Counted from the first letter of the stretch, positions 1 to 12,678 are shown. The stretch is 64,000 bases of DNA from Patiria miniata (GCF_015706575.1 NW_024037051.1:434001-498000); one strand, 5' to 3'. Made by a program: numbers and translations. The notes: a model not told the origin generated them from the letters alone.

Positions 1-104
1 TCCTTTTGCCAGTTTGTTGGCCTCATCACAAGCTTTCGAACAAGGTATAGTTTGTGCAGAACTTCCCAGGTTAAGGTACCTTTAGACCGCGATATACGAA
101 GTTC
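1..104 (+). repeat. Partial monomer at the left window edge
   Basis: This is monomer positions 114-217, so the window opens inside a repeat and the array continues to the left. The block is a hybrid: t at 126 and the A-type 137-143 segment, but B-type t at 149 and g at 151. Confidence 0.95.
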
Positions 105-320
105 GTGTCGCGGGCGCTTGCAGGCATTGCTGTTAGACTGACTGCACATAGGGGTACTACTGGCATTGATGCGCTATATCTTGAATTTTCTCCGCAAGTA
201 CTGGTTTCAAAACCTGTCCTTTTGCCAGCTTGTTGGCCTACTCATTAGCTTTCGAACAAGGTATAGTTTGTGCAGAACTTCCCAGGTTAAGGTACCTTTA
301 GACCGCGATATACGAAGTTC
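105..320 (+). repeat. Type b1 monomer: B with one G lost at 99-101 (216 bp)
   Basis: This is a B monomer whose GGG at positions 99-101 is shortened to GG. The same variant starts at 105, 5743, 6175, 9428, 15063, 17879, 22001, 27182 and 34991. Nine copies with the same loss at the same site imply that the variant spread by duplication or conversion. Independent errors would be expected to hit other homopolymers too. Confidence 0.88.
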
Positions 321-537
321 GTGTCGCGGGCGCTTGCAGGCATTGCTGTTAGACTGACTGCACATAGGGGTACTACTGGCATTGATGCGCTATATCTTGA
401 ATTTTCTCCGCAAGTACTGAGTTTCAAAACCTGTCCTTTTGCCAGTTTGTTGGCCTCATCACAAGCTTCCCAACAAGGTATAGTTTGTGCAGAACTTCCC
501 AGGTTAAGGTACCTTTAGACCGCGATATACGAAGTTC
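321..537 (+). repeat. Reference type A monomer (217 bp)
   Basis: Diagnostic bases are a100, t126, c137, a138, c142, a143, c149 and c151. It holds a HindIII site at positions 143-148. Type A and its one-base variants are the commonest class and occur singly or in pairs before a B monomer. The reading frame opened by the GTG at position 1 runs 65 codons to a TAG, but this is not treated as a gene because 217 is not a multiple of three and the A/B differences change the peptide freely. Confidence 0.95.
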
Positions 538-1187
538 GTGTCGCGGGCGCTTGCAGGCATTGCTGTTAGACTGACTGCACATAGGGGTACTACTGGCATT
601 GATGCGCTATATCTTGAATTTTCTCCGCAAGTACTGAGTTTCAAAACCTGTCCTTTTGCCAGTTTGTTGGCCTCATCACAAGCTTCCCAACAAGGTATAG
701 TTTGTGCAGAACTTCCCAGGTTAAGGTACCTTTAGACCGCGATATACGAAGTTCGTGTCGCGGGCGCTTGCAGGCATTGCTGTTAGACTGACTGCACATA
801 GGGGTACTACTGGCATTGATGCGCTATATCTTGAATTTTCTCCGCAAGTACTGGGTTTCAAAACCTGTCCTTTTGCCAGCTTGTTGGCCTATCACAAGCT
901 TTCGAACAAGGTATAGTTTGTGCAGAACTTCCCAGGTTAAGGTACCTTTAGACCGCGATATACGAAGTTCGTGTCGCGGGCGCTTGCAGGCATTGCTGTT
1001 AGACTGACTGCACATAGGGGTACTACTGGCATTGATGCGCTATATCTTGAATTTTCTCCGCAAGTACTGAGTTTCAAAACCTGTCCTTTTGCCAGTTTGT
1101 TGGCCTCATCACAAGCTTCCCAACAAGGTATAGTTTGTGCAGAACTTCCCAGGTTAAGGTACCTTTAGACCGCGATATACGAAGTTC

Positions 1188-1404
1188 GTGTCGCGGGCGC
1201 TTGCAGGCATTGCTGTTAGACTGACTGCACATAGGGGTACTACTGGCATTGATGCGCTATATCTTGAATTTTCTCCGCAAGTACTGAGTTTCAAAACCTG
1301 TCCTTTTGCCAGTTTGTTGGCCTCATCACAAGCTTCCGAACAAGGTATAGTTTGTGCAGAACTTCCCAGGTTAAGGTACCTTTAGACCGCGATATACGAA
1401 GTTC
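1188..1404 (+). repeat. Type C monomer: A with g at 151
   Basis: This is a type A monomer carrying the B-type base g at position 151 only (ccg instead of ccc at 149-151). Copies start at 1188, 10295, 10729, 36074, 36508, 37159 and 38244. The copies at 10295 and 36074 also have c126. The ccg state is the one fixed in the subfamily after the gap. Confidence 0.88.
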
Positions 1405-1621
1405 GTGTCGCGGGCGCTTGCAGGCATTGCTGTTAGACTGACTGCACATAGGGGTACTACTGGCATTGATGCGCTATATCTTGAATTTTCTCCGCAAGTA
1501 CTGGGTTTCAAAACCTGTCCTTTTGCCAGCTTGTTGGCCTACTCATTAGCTTTCGAACAAGGTATAGTTTGTGCAGAACTTCCCAGGTTAAGGTACCTTT
1601 AGACCGCGATATACGAAGTTC
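1405..1621 (+). repeat. Reference type B monomer (217 bp)
   Basis: Diagnostic bases are g100, c126, a137, c138, t142, t143, t149 and g151. It lacks the HindIII site of type A and instead has TTCGAA in the variable block. It also carries the short inverted repeat GGTTT-CA-AAACC at positions 100-111, which is reduced to 4-bp arms in type A. It has ten CpG dinucleotides. Confidence 0.95.
1576..1621. other. Nested dyad around the KpnI palindrome (example copy)
   Basis: GAACTTC (1576-1582) and GAAGTTC (1615-1621) are reverse complements. Between them sits the 10-bp perfect palindrome AAGGTACCTT (1590-1599), so monomer positions 172-217 hold nested dyad symmetry. After the gap, T-to-G at position 194 breaks the inner palindrome down to GGTACC, while the outer arms remain. 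The right arm overlaps the 27-bp junction dyad, so the two structures cannot form together. Confidence 0.65.
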
Positions 1622-1630
1622 GTGTCGCGG
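1604..1630. other. 27-bp imperfect dyad across the monomer junction (example copy)
   Basis: Outer arms CCGCGA (1604-1609) and TCGCGG (1625-1630) are exact reverse complements. Between them lies ACGAA-G-TTCGT (1613-1623), a perfect palindrome around one central base. The inner and outer parts are separated by three bases on the left and one on the right. In monomer terms it covers 200-217 and 1-9 of the next copy. The same 27 bp occur after the gap, for example at 63547-63573. It could be a protein-binding dyad, or a hairpin in a transcript or single strand; no function can be proved from sequence. Confidence 0.75.
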
Positions 1631-1838
1631 GCGCTTGCAGGCATTGCTGTTAGACTGACTGCACATAGGGGTACTACTGGCATTGATGCGCTATATCTTG
1701 AATTTTCTCCGCAAGTACTGAGTTTCAAAACCTGTCCTTTTGCCAGTTTGTTGGCCTCATCACAAGCTTCCCAACAAGGTATAGTTTGTGCAGAACTTCC
1801 CAGGTTAAGGTACCTTTAGACCGCGATATACGAAGTTC

Positions 1839-2706
1839 GTGTCGCGGGCGCTTGCAGGCATTGCTGTTAGACTGACTGCACATAGGGGTACTACTGGCAT
1901 TGATGCGCTATATCTTGAATTTTCTCCGCAAGTACTGAGTTTCAAAACCTGTCCTTTTGCCAGCTTGTTGGCCTCATCACAAGCTTTCGAACAAGGTATA
2001 GTTTGTGCAGAACTTCCCAGGTTAAGGTACCTTTAGACCGCGATATACGAAGTTCGTGTCGCGGGCGCTTGCAGGCATTGCTGTTAGACTGACTGCACAT
2101 AGGGGTACTACTGGCATTGATGCGCTATATCTTGAATTTTCTCCGCAAGTACTGGGTTTCAAAACCTGTCCTTTTGCCAGCTTGTTGGCCTACTCATTAG
2201 CTTTCGAACAAGGTATAGTTTGTGCAGAACTTCCCAGGTTAAGGTACCTTTAGACCGCGATATACGAAGTTCGTGTCGCGGGCGCTTGCAGGCATTGCTG
2301 TTAGACTGACTGCACATAGGGGTACTACTGGCATTGATGCGCTATATCTTGAATTTTCTCCGCAAGTACTGAGTTTCAAAACCTGTCCTTTTGCCAGTTT
2401 GTTGGCCTCATCACAAGCTTCCCAACAAGGTATAGTTTGTGCAGAACTTCCCAGGTTAAGGTACCTTTAGACCGCGATATACGAAGTTCGTGTCGCGGGC
2501 GCTTGCAGGCATTGCTGTTAGACTGACTGCACATAGGGGTACTACTGGCATTGATGCGCTATATCTTGAATTTTCTCCGCAAGTACTGGGTTTCAAAACC
2601 TGTCCTTTTGCCAGTTTGTTGGCCTCATCACAAGCTTTCGAACAAGGTATAGTTTGTGCAGAACTTCCCAGGTTAAGGTACCTTTAGACCGCGATATACG
2701 AAGTTC
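1839..2706 (+). repeat. Hybrid monomers E (1839-2055) and F (2490-2706)
   Basis: E has a100 and c126, then the A-type 137-143 segment followed by B-type t149 and g151. F has g100 and t126, then the same A-to-B switch between 143 and 149. Both look like crossovers or short conversion tracts inside the 52-bp variable block. The two monomers between them, at 2056 and 2273, are plain B and A. Confidence 0.82.
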
Positions 2707-4441
2707 GTGTCGCGGGCGCTTGCAGGCATTGCTGTTAGACTGACTGCACATAGGGGTACTACTGGCATTGATGCGCTATATCTTGAATTTTCTCCGCAAG
2801 TACTGAGTTTCAAAACCTGTCCTTTTGCCAGTTTGTTGGCCTCATCACAAGCTTCCCAACAAGGTATAGTTTGTGCAGAACTTCCCAGGTTAAGGTACCT
2901 TTAGACCGCGATATACGAAGTTCGTGTCGCGGGCGCTTGCAGGCATTGCTGTTAGACTGACTGCACATAGGGGTACTACTGGCATTGATGCGCTATATCT
3001 TGAATTTTCTCCGCAAGTACTGGGTTTCAAAACCTGTCCTTTTGCCAGCTTGTTGGCCTACTCATTAGCTTTCGAACAAGGTATAGTTTGTGCAGAACTT
3101 CCCAGGTTAAGGTACCTTTAGACCGCGATATACGAAGTTCGTGTCGCGGGCGCTTGCAGGCATTGCTGTTAGACTGACTGCACATAGGGGTACTACTGGC
3201 ATTGATGCGCTATATCTTGAATTTTCTCCGCAAGTACTGAGTTTCAAAACCTGTCCTTTTGCCAGTTTGTTGGCCTCATCACAAGCTTCCCAACAAGGTA
3301 TAGTTTGTGCAGAACTTCCCAGGTTAAGGTACCTTTAGACCGCGATATACGAAGTTCGTGTCGCGGGCGCTTGCAGGCATTGCTGTTAGACTGACTGCAC
3401 ATAGGGGTACTACTGGCATTGATGCGCTATATCTTGAATTTTCTCCGCAAGTACTGGGTTTCAAAACCTGTCCTTTTGCCAGCTTGTTGGCCTACTCATT
3501 AGCTTTCGAACAAGGTATAGTTTGTGCAGAACTTCCCAGGTTAAGGTACCTTTAGACCGCGATATACGAAGTTCGTGTCGCGGGCGCTTGCAGGCATTGC
3601 TGTTAGACTGACTGCACATAGGGGTACTACTGGCATTGATGCGCTATATCTTGAATTTTCTCCGCAAGTACTGAGTTTCAAAACCTGTCCTTTTGCCAGC
3701 TTGTTGGCCTCATCACAAGCTTTCAACAAGGTATAGTTTGTGCAGAACTTCCCAGGTTAAGGTACCTTTAGACCGCGATATACGAAGTTCGTGTCGCGGG
3801 CGCTTGCAGGCATTGCTGTTAGACTGACTGCACATAGGGGTACTACTGGCATTGATGCGCTATATCTTGAATTTTCTCCGCAAGTACTGAGTTTCAAAAC
3901 CTGTCCTTTTGCCAGTTTGTTGGCCTCATCACAAGCTTCCCAACAAGGTATAGTTTGTGCAGAACTTCCCAGGTTAAGGTACCTTTAGACCGCGATATAC
4001 GAAGTTCGTGTCGCGGGCGCTTGCAGGCATTGCTGTTAGACTGACTGCACATAGGGGTACTACTGGCATTGATGCGCTATATCTTGAATTTTCTCCGCAA
4101 GTACTGGGTTTCAAAACCTGTCCTTTTGCCAGCTTGTTGGCCTACTCATTAGCTTTCGAACAAGGTATAGTTTGTGCAGAACTTCCCAGGTTAAGGTACC
4201 TTTAGACCGCGATATACGAAGTTCGTGTCGCGGGCGCTTGCAGGCATTGCTGTTAGACTGACTGCACATAGGGGTACTACTGGCATTGATGCGCTATATC
4301 TTGAATTTTCTCCGCAAGTACTGAGTTTCAAAACCTGTCCTTTTGCCAGTTTGTTGGCCTCATCACAAGCTTCCCAACAAGGTATAGTTTGTGCAGAACT
4401 TCCCAGGTTAAGGTACCTTTAGACCGCGATATACGAAGTTC

Positions 4442-4657
4442 GTGTCGCGGGCGCTTGCAGGCATTGCTGTTAGACTGACTGCACATAGGGGTACTACTGG
4501 CATTGATGCGCTATATCTTGAATTTTCTCCGCAAGTACTGAGTTTCAAAACCTGTCCTTTTGCCAGTTTGTTGGCCTCATCACAAGCTTCCAACAAGGTA
4601 TAGTTTGTGCAGAACTTCCCAGGTTAAGGTACCTTTAGACCGCGATATACGAAGTTC
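4442..4657 (+). repeat. Type a monomer: A with one C lost at 149-151 (216 bp)
   Basis: This is an A monomer in which CCC at 149-151 is shortened to CC. Copies start at 4442, 5959, 10946, 16580, 17013, 17663, 23301, 26532 and 35858. The loss creates an apparent minus-strand reading frame of 62 codons, which is a by-product and not a gene. Confidence 0.88.
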
Positions 4658-7600
4658 GTGTCGCGGGCGCTTGCAGGCATTGCTGTTAGACTGACTGCAC
4701 ATAGGGGTACTACTGGCATTGATGCGCTATATCTTGAATTTTCTCCGCAAGTACTGGGTTTCAAAACCTGTCCTTTTGCCAGCTTGTTGGCCTACTCATT
4801 AGCTTTCGAACAAGGTATAGTTTGTGCAGAACTTCCCAGGTTAAGGTACCTTTAGACCGCGATATACGAAGTTCGTGTCGCGGGCGCTTGCAGGCATTGC
4901 TGTTAGACTGACTGCACATAGGGGTACTACTGGCATTGATGCGCTATATCTTGAATTTTCTCCGCAAGTACTGAGTTTCAAAACCTGTCCTTTTGCCAGT
5001 TTGTTGGCCTCATCACAAGCTTCCCAACAAGGTATAGTTTGTGCAGAACTTCCCAGGTTAAGGTACCTTTAGACCGCGATATACGAAGTTCGTGTCGCGG
5101 GCGCTTGCAGGCATTGCTGTTAGACTGACTGCACATAGGGGTACTACTGGCATTGATGCGCTATATCTTGAATTTTCTCCGCAAGTACTGGGTTTCAAAA
5201 CCTGTCCTTTTGCCAGCTTGTTGGCCTACTCATTAGCTTTCGAACAAGGTATAGTTTGTGCAGAACTTCCCAGGTTAAGGTACCTTTAGACCGCGATATA
5301 CGAAGTTCGTGTCGCGGGCGCTTGCAGGCATTGCTGTTAGACTGACTGCACATAGGGGTACTACTGGCATTGATGCGCTATATCTTGAATTTTCTCCGCA
5401 AGTACTGAGTTTCAAAACCTGTCCTTTTGCCAGCTTGTTGGCCTCATCACAAGCTTCCCAACAAGGTATAGTTTGTGCAGAACTTCCCAGGTTAAGGTAC
5501 CTTTAGACCGCGATATACGAAGTTCGTGTCGCGGGCGCTTGCAGGCATTGCTGTTAGACTGACTGCACATAGGGGTACTACTGGCATTGATGCGCTATAT
5601 CTTGAATTTTCTCCGCAAGTACTGAGTTTCAAAACCTGTCCTTTTGCCAGTTTGTTGGCCTCATCACAAGCTTCCCAACAAGGTATAGTTTGTGCAGAAC
5701 TTCCCAGGTTAAGGTACCTTTAGACCGCGATATACGAAGTTCGTGTCGCGGGCGCTTGCAGGCATTGCTGTTAGACTGACTGCACATAGGGGTACTACTG
5801 GCATTGATGCGCTATATCTTGAATTTTCTCCGCAAGTACTGGTTTCAAAACCTGTCCTTTTGCCAGCTTGTTGGCCTACTCATTAGCTTTCGAACAAGGT
5901 ATAGTTTGTGCAGAACTTCCCAGGTTAAGGTACCTTTAGACCGCGATATACGAAGTTCGTGTCGCGGGCGCTTGCAGGCATTGCTGTTAGACTGACTGCA
6001 CATAGGGGTACTACTGGCATTGATGCGCTATATCTTGAATTTTCTCCGCAAGTACTGAGTTTCAAAACCTGTCCTTTTGCCAGTTTGTTGGCCTCATCAC
6101 AAGCTTCCAACAAGGTATAGTTTGTGCAGAACTTCCCAGGTTAAGGTACCTTTAGACCGCGATATACGAAGTTCGTGTCGCGGGCGCTTGCAGGCATTGC
6201 TGTTAGACTGACTGCACATAGGGGTACTACTGGCATTGATGCGCTATATCTTGAATTTTCTCCGCAAGTACTGGTTTCAAAACCTGTCCTTTTGCCAGCT
6301 TGTTGGCCTACTCATTAGCTTTCGAACAAGGTATAGTTTGTGCAGAACTTCCCAGGTTAAGGTACCTTTAGACCGCGATATACGAAGTTCGTGTCGCGGG
6401 CGCTTGCAGGCATTGCTGTTAGACTGACTGCACATAGGGGTACTACTGGCATTGATGCGCTATATCTTGAATTTTCTCCGCAAGTACTGAGTTTCAAAAC
6501 CTGTCCTTTTGCCAGTTTGTTGGCCTCATCACAAGCTTCCCAACAAGGTATAGTTTGTGCAGAACTTCCCAGGTTAAGGTACCTTTAGACCGCGATATAC
6601 GAAGTTCGTGTCGCGGGCGCTTGCAGGCATTGCTGTTAGACTGACTGCACATAGGGGTACTACTGGCATTGATGCGCTATATCTTGAATTTTCTCCGCAA
6701 GTACTGAGTTTCAAAACCTGTCCTTTTGCCAGTTTGTTGGCCTCATCACAAGCTTCCCAACAAGGTATAGTTTGTGCAGAACTTCCCAGGTTAAGGTACC
6801 TTTAGACCGCGATATACGAAGTTCGTGTCGCGGGCGCTTGCAGGCATTGCTGTTAGACTGACTGCACATAGGGGTACTACTGGCATTGATGCGCTATATC
6901 TTGAATTTTCTCCGCAAGTACTGGGTTTCAAAACCTGTCCTTTTGCCAGCTTGTTGGCCTACTCATTAGCTTTCGAACAAGGTATAGTTTGTGCAGAACT
7001 TCCCAGGTTAAGGTACCTTTAGACCGCGATATACGAAGTTCGTGTCGCGGGCGCTTGCAGGCATTGCTGTTAGACTGACTGCACATAGGGGTACTACTGG
7101 CATTGATGCGCTATATCTTGAATTTTCTCCGCAAGTACTGAGTTTCAAAACCTGTCCTTTTGCCAGTTTGTTGGCCTCATCACAAGCTTCCCAACAAGGT
7201 ATAGTTTGTGCAGAACTTCCCAGGTTAAGGTACCTTTAGACCGCGATATACGAAGTTCGTGTCGCGGGCGCTTGCAGGCATTGCTGTTAGACTGACTGCA
7301 CATAGGGGTACTACTGGCATTGATGCGCTATATCTTGAATTTTCTCCGCAAGTACTGGGTTTCAAAACCTGTCCTTTTGCCAGCTTGTTGGCCTACTCAT
7401 TAGCTTTCGAACAAGGTATAGTTTGTGCAGAACTTCCCAGGTTAAGGTACCTTTAGACCGCGATATACGAAGTTCGTGTCGCGGGCGCTTGCAGGCATTG
7501 CTGTTAGACTGACTGCACATAGGGGTACTACTGGCATTGATGCGCTATATCTTGAATTTTCTCCGCAAGTACTGAGTTTCAAAACCTGTCCTTTTGCCAG

Positions 7601-10600
7601 TTTGTTGGCCTCATCACAAGCTTTCCAACAAGGTATAGTTTGTGCAGAACTTCCCAGGTTAAGGTACCTTTAGACCGCGATATACGAAGTTCGTGTCGCG
7701 GGCGCTTGCAGGCATTGCTGTTAGACTGACTGCACATAGGGGTACTACTGGCATTGATGCGCTATATCTTGAATTTTCTCCGCAAGTACTGGGTTTCAAA
7801 ACCTGTCCTTTTGCCAGCTTGTTGGCCTACTCATTAGCTTTCGAACAAGGTATAGTTTGTGCAGAACTTCCCAGGTTAAGGTACCTTTAGACCGCGATAT
7901 ACGAAGTTCGTGTCGCGGGCGCTTGCAGGCATTGCTGTTAGACTGACTGCACATAGGGGTACTACTGGCATTGATGCGCTATATCTTGAATTTTCTCCGC
8001 AAGTACTGAGTTTCAAAACCTGTCCTTTTGCCAGTTTGTTGGCCTCATCACAAGCTTCCCAACAAGGTATAGTTTGTGCAGAACTTCCCAGGTTAAGGTA
8101 CCTTTAGACCGCGATATACGAAGTTCGTGTCGCGGGCGCTTGCAGGCATTGCTGTTAGACTGACTGCACATAGGGGTACTACTGGCATTGATGCGCTATA
8201 TCTTGAATTTTCTCCGCAAGTACTGAGTTTCAAAACCTGTCCTTTTGCCAGCTTGTTGGCCTATCACAAGCTTTCGAACAAGGTATAGTTTGTGCAGAAC
8301 TTCCCAGGTTAAGGTACCTTTAGACCGCGATATACGAAGTTCGTGTCGCGGGCGCTTGCAGGCATTGCTGTTAGACTGACTGCACATAGGGGTACTACTG
8401 GCATTGATGCGCTATATCTTGAATTTTCTCCGCAAGTACTGGGTTTCAAAACCTGTCCTTTTGCCAGCTTGTTGGCCTACTCATTAGCTTTCGAACAAGG
8501 TATAGTTTGTGCAGAACTTCCCAGGTTAAGGTACCTTTAGACCGCGATATACGAAGTTCGTGTCGCGGGCGCTTGCAGGCATTGCTGTTAGACTGACTGC
8601 ACATAGGGGTACTACTGGCATTGATGCGCTATATCTTGAATTTTCTCCGCAAGTACTGAGTTTCAAAACCTGTCCTTTTGCCAGTTTGTTGGCCTCATCA
8701 CAAGCTTCCCAACAAGGTATAGTTTGTGCAGAACTTCCCAGGTTAAGGTACCTTTAGACCGCGATATACGAAGTTCGTGTCGCGGGCGCTTGCAGGCATT
8801 GCTGTTAGACTGACTGCACATAGGGGTACTACTGGCATTGATGCGCTATATCTTGAATTTTCTCCGCAAGTACTGGGTTTCAAAACCTGTCCTTTTGCCA
8901 GCTTGTTGGCCTACTCATTAGCTTTCGAACAAGGTATAGTTTGTGCAGAACTTCCCAGGTTAAGGTACCTTTAGACCGCGATATACGAAGTTCGTGTCGC
9001 GGGCGCTTGCAGGCATTGCTGTTAGACTGACTGCACATAGGGGTACTACTGGCATTGATGCGCTATATCTTGAATTTTCTCCGCAAGTACTGAGTTTCAA
9101 AACCTGTCCTTTTGCCAGTTTGTTGGCCTCATCACAAGCTTCCCAACAAGGTATAGTTTGTGCAGAACTTCCCAGGTTAAGGTACCTTTAGACCGCGATA
9201 TACGAAGTTCGTGTCGCGGGCGCTTGCAGGCATTGCTGTTAGACTGACTGCACATAGGGGTACTACTGGCATTGATGCGCTATATCTTGAATTTTCTCCG
9301 CAAGTACTGAGTTTCAAAACCTGTCCTTTTGCCAGCTTGTTGGCCTACTCACAAGCTTTCGAACAAGGTATAGTTTGTGCAGAACTTCCCAGGTTAAGGT
9401 ACCTTTAGACCGCGATATACGAAGTTCGTGTCGCGGGCGCTTGCAGGCATTGCTGTTAGACTGACTGCACATAGGGGTACTACTGGCATTGATGCGCTAT
9501 ATCTTGAATTTTCTCCGCAAGTACTGGTTTCAAAACCTGTCCTTTTGCCAGCTTGTTGGCCTACTCATTAGCTTTCGAACAAGGTATAGTTTGTGCAGAA
9601 CTTCCCAGGTTAAGGTACCTTTAGACCGCGATATACGAAGTTCGTGTCGCGGGCGCTTGCAGGCATTGCTGTTAGACTGACTGCACATAGGGGTACTACT
9701 GGCATTGATGCGCTATATCTTGAATTTTCTCCGCAAGTACTGAGTTTCAAAACCTGTCCTTTTGCCAGCTTGTTGGCCTCATCACAAGCTTCCCAACAAG
9801 GTATAGTTTGTGCAGAACTTCCCAGGTTAAGGTACCTTTAGACCGCGATATACGAAGTTCGTGTCGCGGGCGCTTGCAGGCATTGCTGTTAGACTGACTG
9901 CACATAGGGGTACTACTGGCATTGATGCGCTATATCTTGAATTTTCTCCGCAAGTACTGGGTTTCAAAACCTGTCCTTTTGCCAGCTTGTTGGCCTACTC
10001 ATTAGCTTTCGAACAAGGTATAGTTTGTGCAGAACTTCCCAGGTTAAGGTACCTTTAGACCGCGATATACGAAGTTCGTGTCGCGGGCGCTTGCAGGCAT
10101 TGCTGTTAGACTGACTGCACATAGGGGTACTACTGGCATTGATGCGCTATATCTTGAATTTTCTCCGCAAGTACTGAGTTTCAAAACCTGTCCTTTTGCC
10201 AGTTTGTTGGCCTCATCACAAGCTTCCCAACAAGGTATAGTTTGTGCAGAACTTCCCAGGTTAAGGTACCTTTAGACCGCGATATACGAAGTTCGTGTCG
10301 CGGGCGCTTGCAGGCATTGCTGTTAGACTGACTGCACATAGGGGTACTACTGGCATTGATGCGCTATATCTTGAATTTTCTCCGCAAGTACTGAGTTTCA
10401 AAACCTGTCCTTTTGCCAGCTTGTTGGCCTCATCACAAGCTTCCGAACAAGGTATAGTTTGTGCAGAACTTCCCAGGTTAAGGTACCTTTAGACCGCGAT
10501 ATACGAAGTTCGTGTCGCGGGCGCTTGCAGGCATTGCTGTTAGACTGACTGCACATAGGGGTACTACTGGCATTGATGCGCTATATCTTGAATTTTCTCC

Positions 10601-12246
10601 GCAAGTACTGGGTTTCAAAACCTGTCCTTTTGCCAGCTTGTTGGCCTACTCATTAGCTTTCGAACAAGGTATAGTTTGTGCAGAACTTCCCAGGTTAAGG
10701 TACCTTTAGACCGCGATATACGAAGTTCGTGTCGCGGGCGCTTGCAGGCATTGCTGTTAGACTGACTGCACATAGGGGTACTACTGGCATTGATGCGCTA
10801 TATCTTGAATTTTCTCCGCAAGTACTGAGTTTCAAAACCTGTCCTTTTGCCAGTTTGTTGGCCTCATCACAAGCTTCCGAACAAGGTATAGTTTGTGCAG
10901 AACTTCCCAGGTTAAGGTACCTTTAGACCGCGATATACGAAGTTCGTGTCGCGGGCGCTTGCAGGCATTGCTGTTAGACTGACTGCACATAGGGGTACTA
11001 CTGGCATTGATGCGCTATATCTTGAATTTTCTCCGCAAGTACTGAGTTTCAAAACCTGTCCTTTTGCCAGTTTGTTGGCCTCATCACAAGCTTCCAACAA
11101 GGTATAGTTTGTGCAGAACTTCCCAGGTTAAGGTACCTTTAGACCGCGATATACGAAGTTCGTGTCGCGGGCGCTTGCAGGCATTGCTGTTAGACTGACT
11201 GCACATAGGGGTACTACTGGCATTGATGCGCTATATCTTGAATTTTCTCCGCAAGTACTGGGTTTCAAAACCTGTCCTTTTGCCAGCTTGTTGGCCTACT
11301 CATTAGCTTTCGAACAAGGTATAGTTTGTGCAGAACTTCCCAGGTTAAGGTACCTTTAGACCGCGATATACGAAGTTCGTGTCGCGGGCGCTTGCAGGCA
11401 TTGCTGTTAGACTGACTGCACATAGGGGTACTACTGGCATTGATGCGCTATATCTTGAATTTTCTCCGCAAGTACTGAGTTTCAAAACCTGTCCTTTTGC
11501 CAGTTTGTTGGCCTCATCACAAGCTTCCCAACAAGGTATAGTTTGTGCAGAACTTCCCAGGTTAAGGTACCTTTAGACCGCGATATACGAAGTTCGTGTC
11601 GCGGGCGCTTGCAGGCATTGCTGTTAGACTGACTGCACATAGGGGTACTACTGGCATTGATGCGCTATATCTTGAATTTTCTCCGCAAGTACTGAGTTTC
11701 AAAACCTGTCCTTTTGCCAGTTTGTTGGCCTCATCACAAGCTTCCCAACAAGGTATAGTTTGTGCAGAACTTCCCAGGTTAAGGTACCTTTAGACCGCGA
11801 TATACGAAGTTCGTGTCGCGGGCGCTTGCAGGCATTGCTGTTAGACTGACTGCACATAGGGGTACTACTGGCATTGATGCGCTATATCTTGAATTTTCTC
11901 CGCAAGTACTGGGTTTCAAAACCTGTCCTTTTGCCAGCTTGTTGGCCTACTCATTAGCTTTCGAACAAGGTATAGTTTGTGCAGAACTTCCCAGGTTAAG
12001 GTACCTTTAGACCGCGATATACGAAGTTCGTGTCGCGGGCGCTTGCAGGCATTGCTGTTAGACTGACTGCACATAGGGGTACTACTGGCATTGATGCGCT
12101 ATATCTTGAATTTTCTCCGCAAGTACTGAGTTTCAAAACCTGTCCTTTTGCCAGTTTGTTGGCCTCATCACAAGCTTCCCAACAAGGTATAGTTTGTGCA
12201 GAACTTCCCAGGTTAAGGTACCTTTAGACCGCGATATACGAAGTTC

Positions 12247-12461
12247 GTGTCGCGGGCGCTTGCAGGCATTGCTGTTAGACTGACTGCACATAGGGGTACT
12301 ACTGGCATTGATGCGCTATATCTTGAATTTTCTCCGCAAGTACTGAGTTTCAAAACCTGTCCTTTTGCCAGCTTGTTGGCCTCTCACAAGCTTCGAACAA
12401 GGTATAGTTTGTGCAGAACTTCCCAGGTTAAGGTACCTTTAGACCGCGATATACGAAGTTC
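12247..12461 (+). repeat. 215-bp hybrid monomer
   Basis: This monomer has lost two bases within the variable block: one in the 137-140 segment and one near 147-149. It is the only 215-bp unit before 41933. It sits between two type A monomers, so this is one of the few places where three A-like units follow each other. Confidence 0.85.
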
Positions 12462-12678
12462 GTGTCGCGGGCGCTTGCAGGCATTGCTGTTAGACTGACT
12501 GCACATAGGGGTACTACTGGCATTGATGCGCTATATCTTGAATTTTCTCCGCAAGTACTGAGTTTCAAAACCTGTCCTTTTGCCAGTTTGTTGGCCTCAT
12601 CACAAGCTTCCCAACAAGGTATAGTTTGTGCAGAACTTCCCAGGTTAAGGTACCTTTAGACCGCGATATACGAAGTTC

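Noticed and set aside
166-357. Shorter ATG-started plus-strand frames of about 63 codons
   Set aside because: They appear wherever a one-base loss shifts the frame (b1, E-like and indel copies). They are by-products of monomer length variants.
321-518. Repeated 65-codon plus-strand reading frame in most monomers
   Set aside because: It starts at GTG, not ATG, and recurs only because the DNA repeats. The 217-bp period puts successive copies in different frames, and A/B differences change residues freely. There is no known domain and no flanking gene structure.
1551-1560. Pol III B-box-like TTCGAA in type B monomers
   Set aside because: Only the core six bases fit. The flanking GG and CC are missing, no A box sits upstream at a proper distance, and A and subfamily II monomers lack it.
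1618-1630. CENP-B-box-like TTCG and CGGG at the monomer junction
   Set aside because: The two half motifs are separated by five bases here instead of the seven in the known box, and the required central A is absent. It is part of the 27-bp dyad instead.
4408-4596. Minus-strand frames of 62-63 codons
   Set aside because: They appear only opposite the 216-bp variants (a, a2) and vanish in full-length copies. This is not what selection on a protein would leave.
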